NCBI RefSeq assembly: GCF_013522725.1
Contig: NZ_JAAMRF010000003.1
Span: 496,001-560,000 of the forward strand
Direction: 5' to 3'
DNA from: Stutzerimonas azotifigens
GTDB taxonomy: Bacteria; Pseudomonadota; Gammaproteobacteria; Pseudomonadales; Pseudomonadaceae
DNA: 64,000 bases
The position numbers and the translations under genes were made by a program. The notes below the pieces were generated by a model. It ran no database searches. It was given only the letters and a program-made list of their open reading frames with translations, and had not been told where the DNA came from. Below are positions 63,903 through 64,000 of the stretch, in pieces (the first letter of the stretch is position 1; each line of letters opens with the position of its first letter).

Positions 63903-64000
63903 TTAAGCGTGGGACAGCTGGTCCGCCAGCCGAACGAAGGCAGCAAGGTCGAGCTGTTCGGGCCGCAGACTCCCGTCGACGCCGGCAGCCTCGATGGCGT
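63903..64000 (-). CDS. rsmA: 16S rRNA adenine dimethyltransferase RsmA/KsgA, C-terminal part
   Basis: The last 32 codons of a minus-strand gene end at TAA (63903-63905). The residues [20 protein letters not shown] followed by FVRLADQL match the C-terminus of RsmA (KsgA), which dimethylates A1518 and A1519 of 16S rRNA. The position upstream of apaG-apaH supports this. It is cut by the window edge. Confidence 0.9.
   Translation of the reverse strand, partial: AIEAAGVDGSLRPEQLDLAAFVRLADQLSHA

Noticed and set aside
1-64000. CRISPR array, insertion sequence, prophage or toxin-antitoxin pair
   Set aside because: No regularly spaced repeats, transposase, phage structural genes or small paired genes with such features were recognised.

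Overview
The window comes from a high-GC gammaproteobacterium of the Pseudomonas group, most likely Stutzerimonas/Pseudomonas stutzeri or a close relative. The right end carries the order rpoD-dnaG-rpsU / tsaD / plsY / folB-folK / cca / spoVR-yeaH-prkA / glpE-apaH-apaG-rsmA, which is the conserved core order of Pseudomonas. The left half carries a complete C-P lyase locus of the pseudomonad type. Species assignment is inference from gene content; no rRNA is present.

Layout. 1-0.5 kb: the tail of a probable TRAP permease, a REP-like hairpin and a small YqaE/Pmp3 membrane protein. 0.7-7.8 kb: a signalling operon in which an orphan CheR and a receiver-less CheB sit between two hybrid histidine kinases, followed by an alpha/beta hydrolase. 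8.2-18.7 kb: phnCDEFGHIJKLMNP, the full phosphonate uptake and C-P lyase pathway. 18.9-22.7 kb: a second phosphonate-type ABC transporter (phnD2-phnC2-phnE2) ending in a second PhnM. Both phn units have Pho-box-like promoters with identical geometry and share a 12-bp operator that also occurs at the start of phnF. 23.1-26.2 kb: an exported alpha/beta hydrolase behind a third Pho-box-like promoter, then a two-component system. 26.4-28.2 kb: a divergent SDR/AraC pair. 28.3-32.7 kb: vanillate catabolism (vanA, vanB, VanR, aromatic-acid transporter) with the canonical VanR operator.

33-48.4 kb is an accessory stretch: a TetR gene with tandem operators, two paralogous exported SDR enzymes, an NTP/NDP-exchange-type transporter, a lipoprotein, a PmtA-like methyltransferase, an exported alpha/beta hydrolase, a second AraC regulator, an RND efflux pair coupled to outer-membrane phospholipase A, and a Tat-exported NAD(P)-binding protein. 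It stops at a tRNA(CAU) gene beside rpoD. From 48.6 kb to the end the window is housekeeping DNA.

The main discoveries are regulatory. A bipartite ~45-bp element beginning GGACGAT occurs four times: beside both cupin-type araC genes, before the RND/pldA operon, and before the Tat-exported gene. Three copies sit 57-58 bp ahead of a recognisable -10 hexamer, which defines a probable AraC regulon spanning 20 kb. The members encode mainly envelope-directed redox, lipid and efflux proteins. A second layer is the joint Pho-box/PhnF-type control of the two phosphonate operons. No CRISPR array, insertion sequence or prophage was seen.
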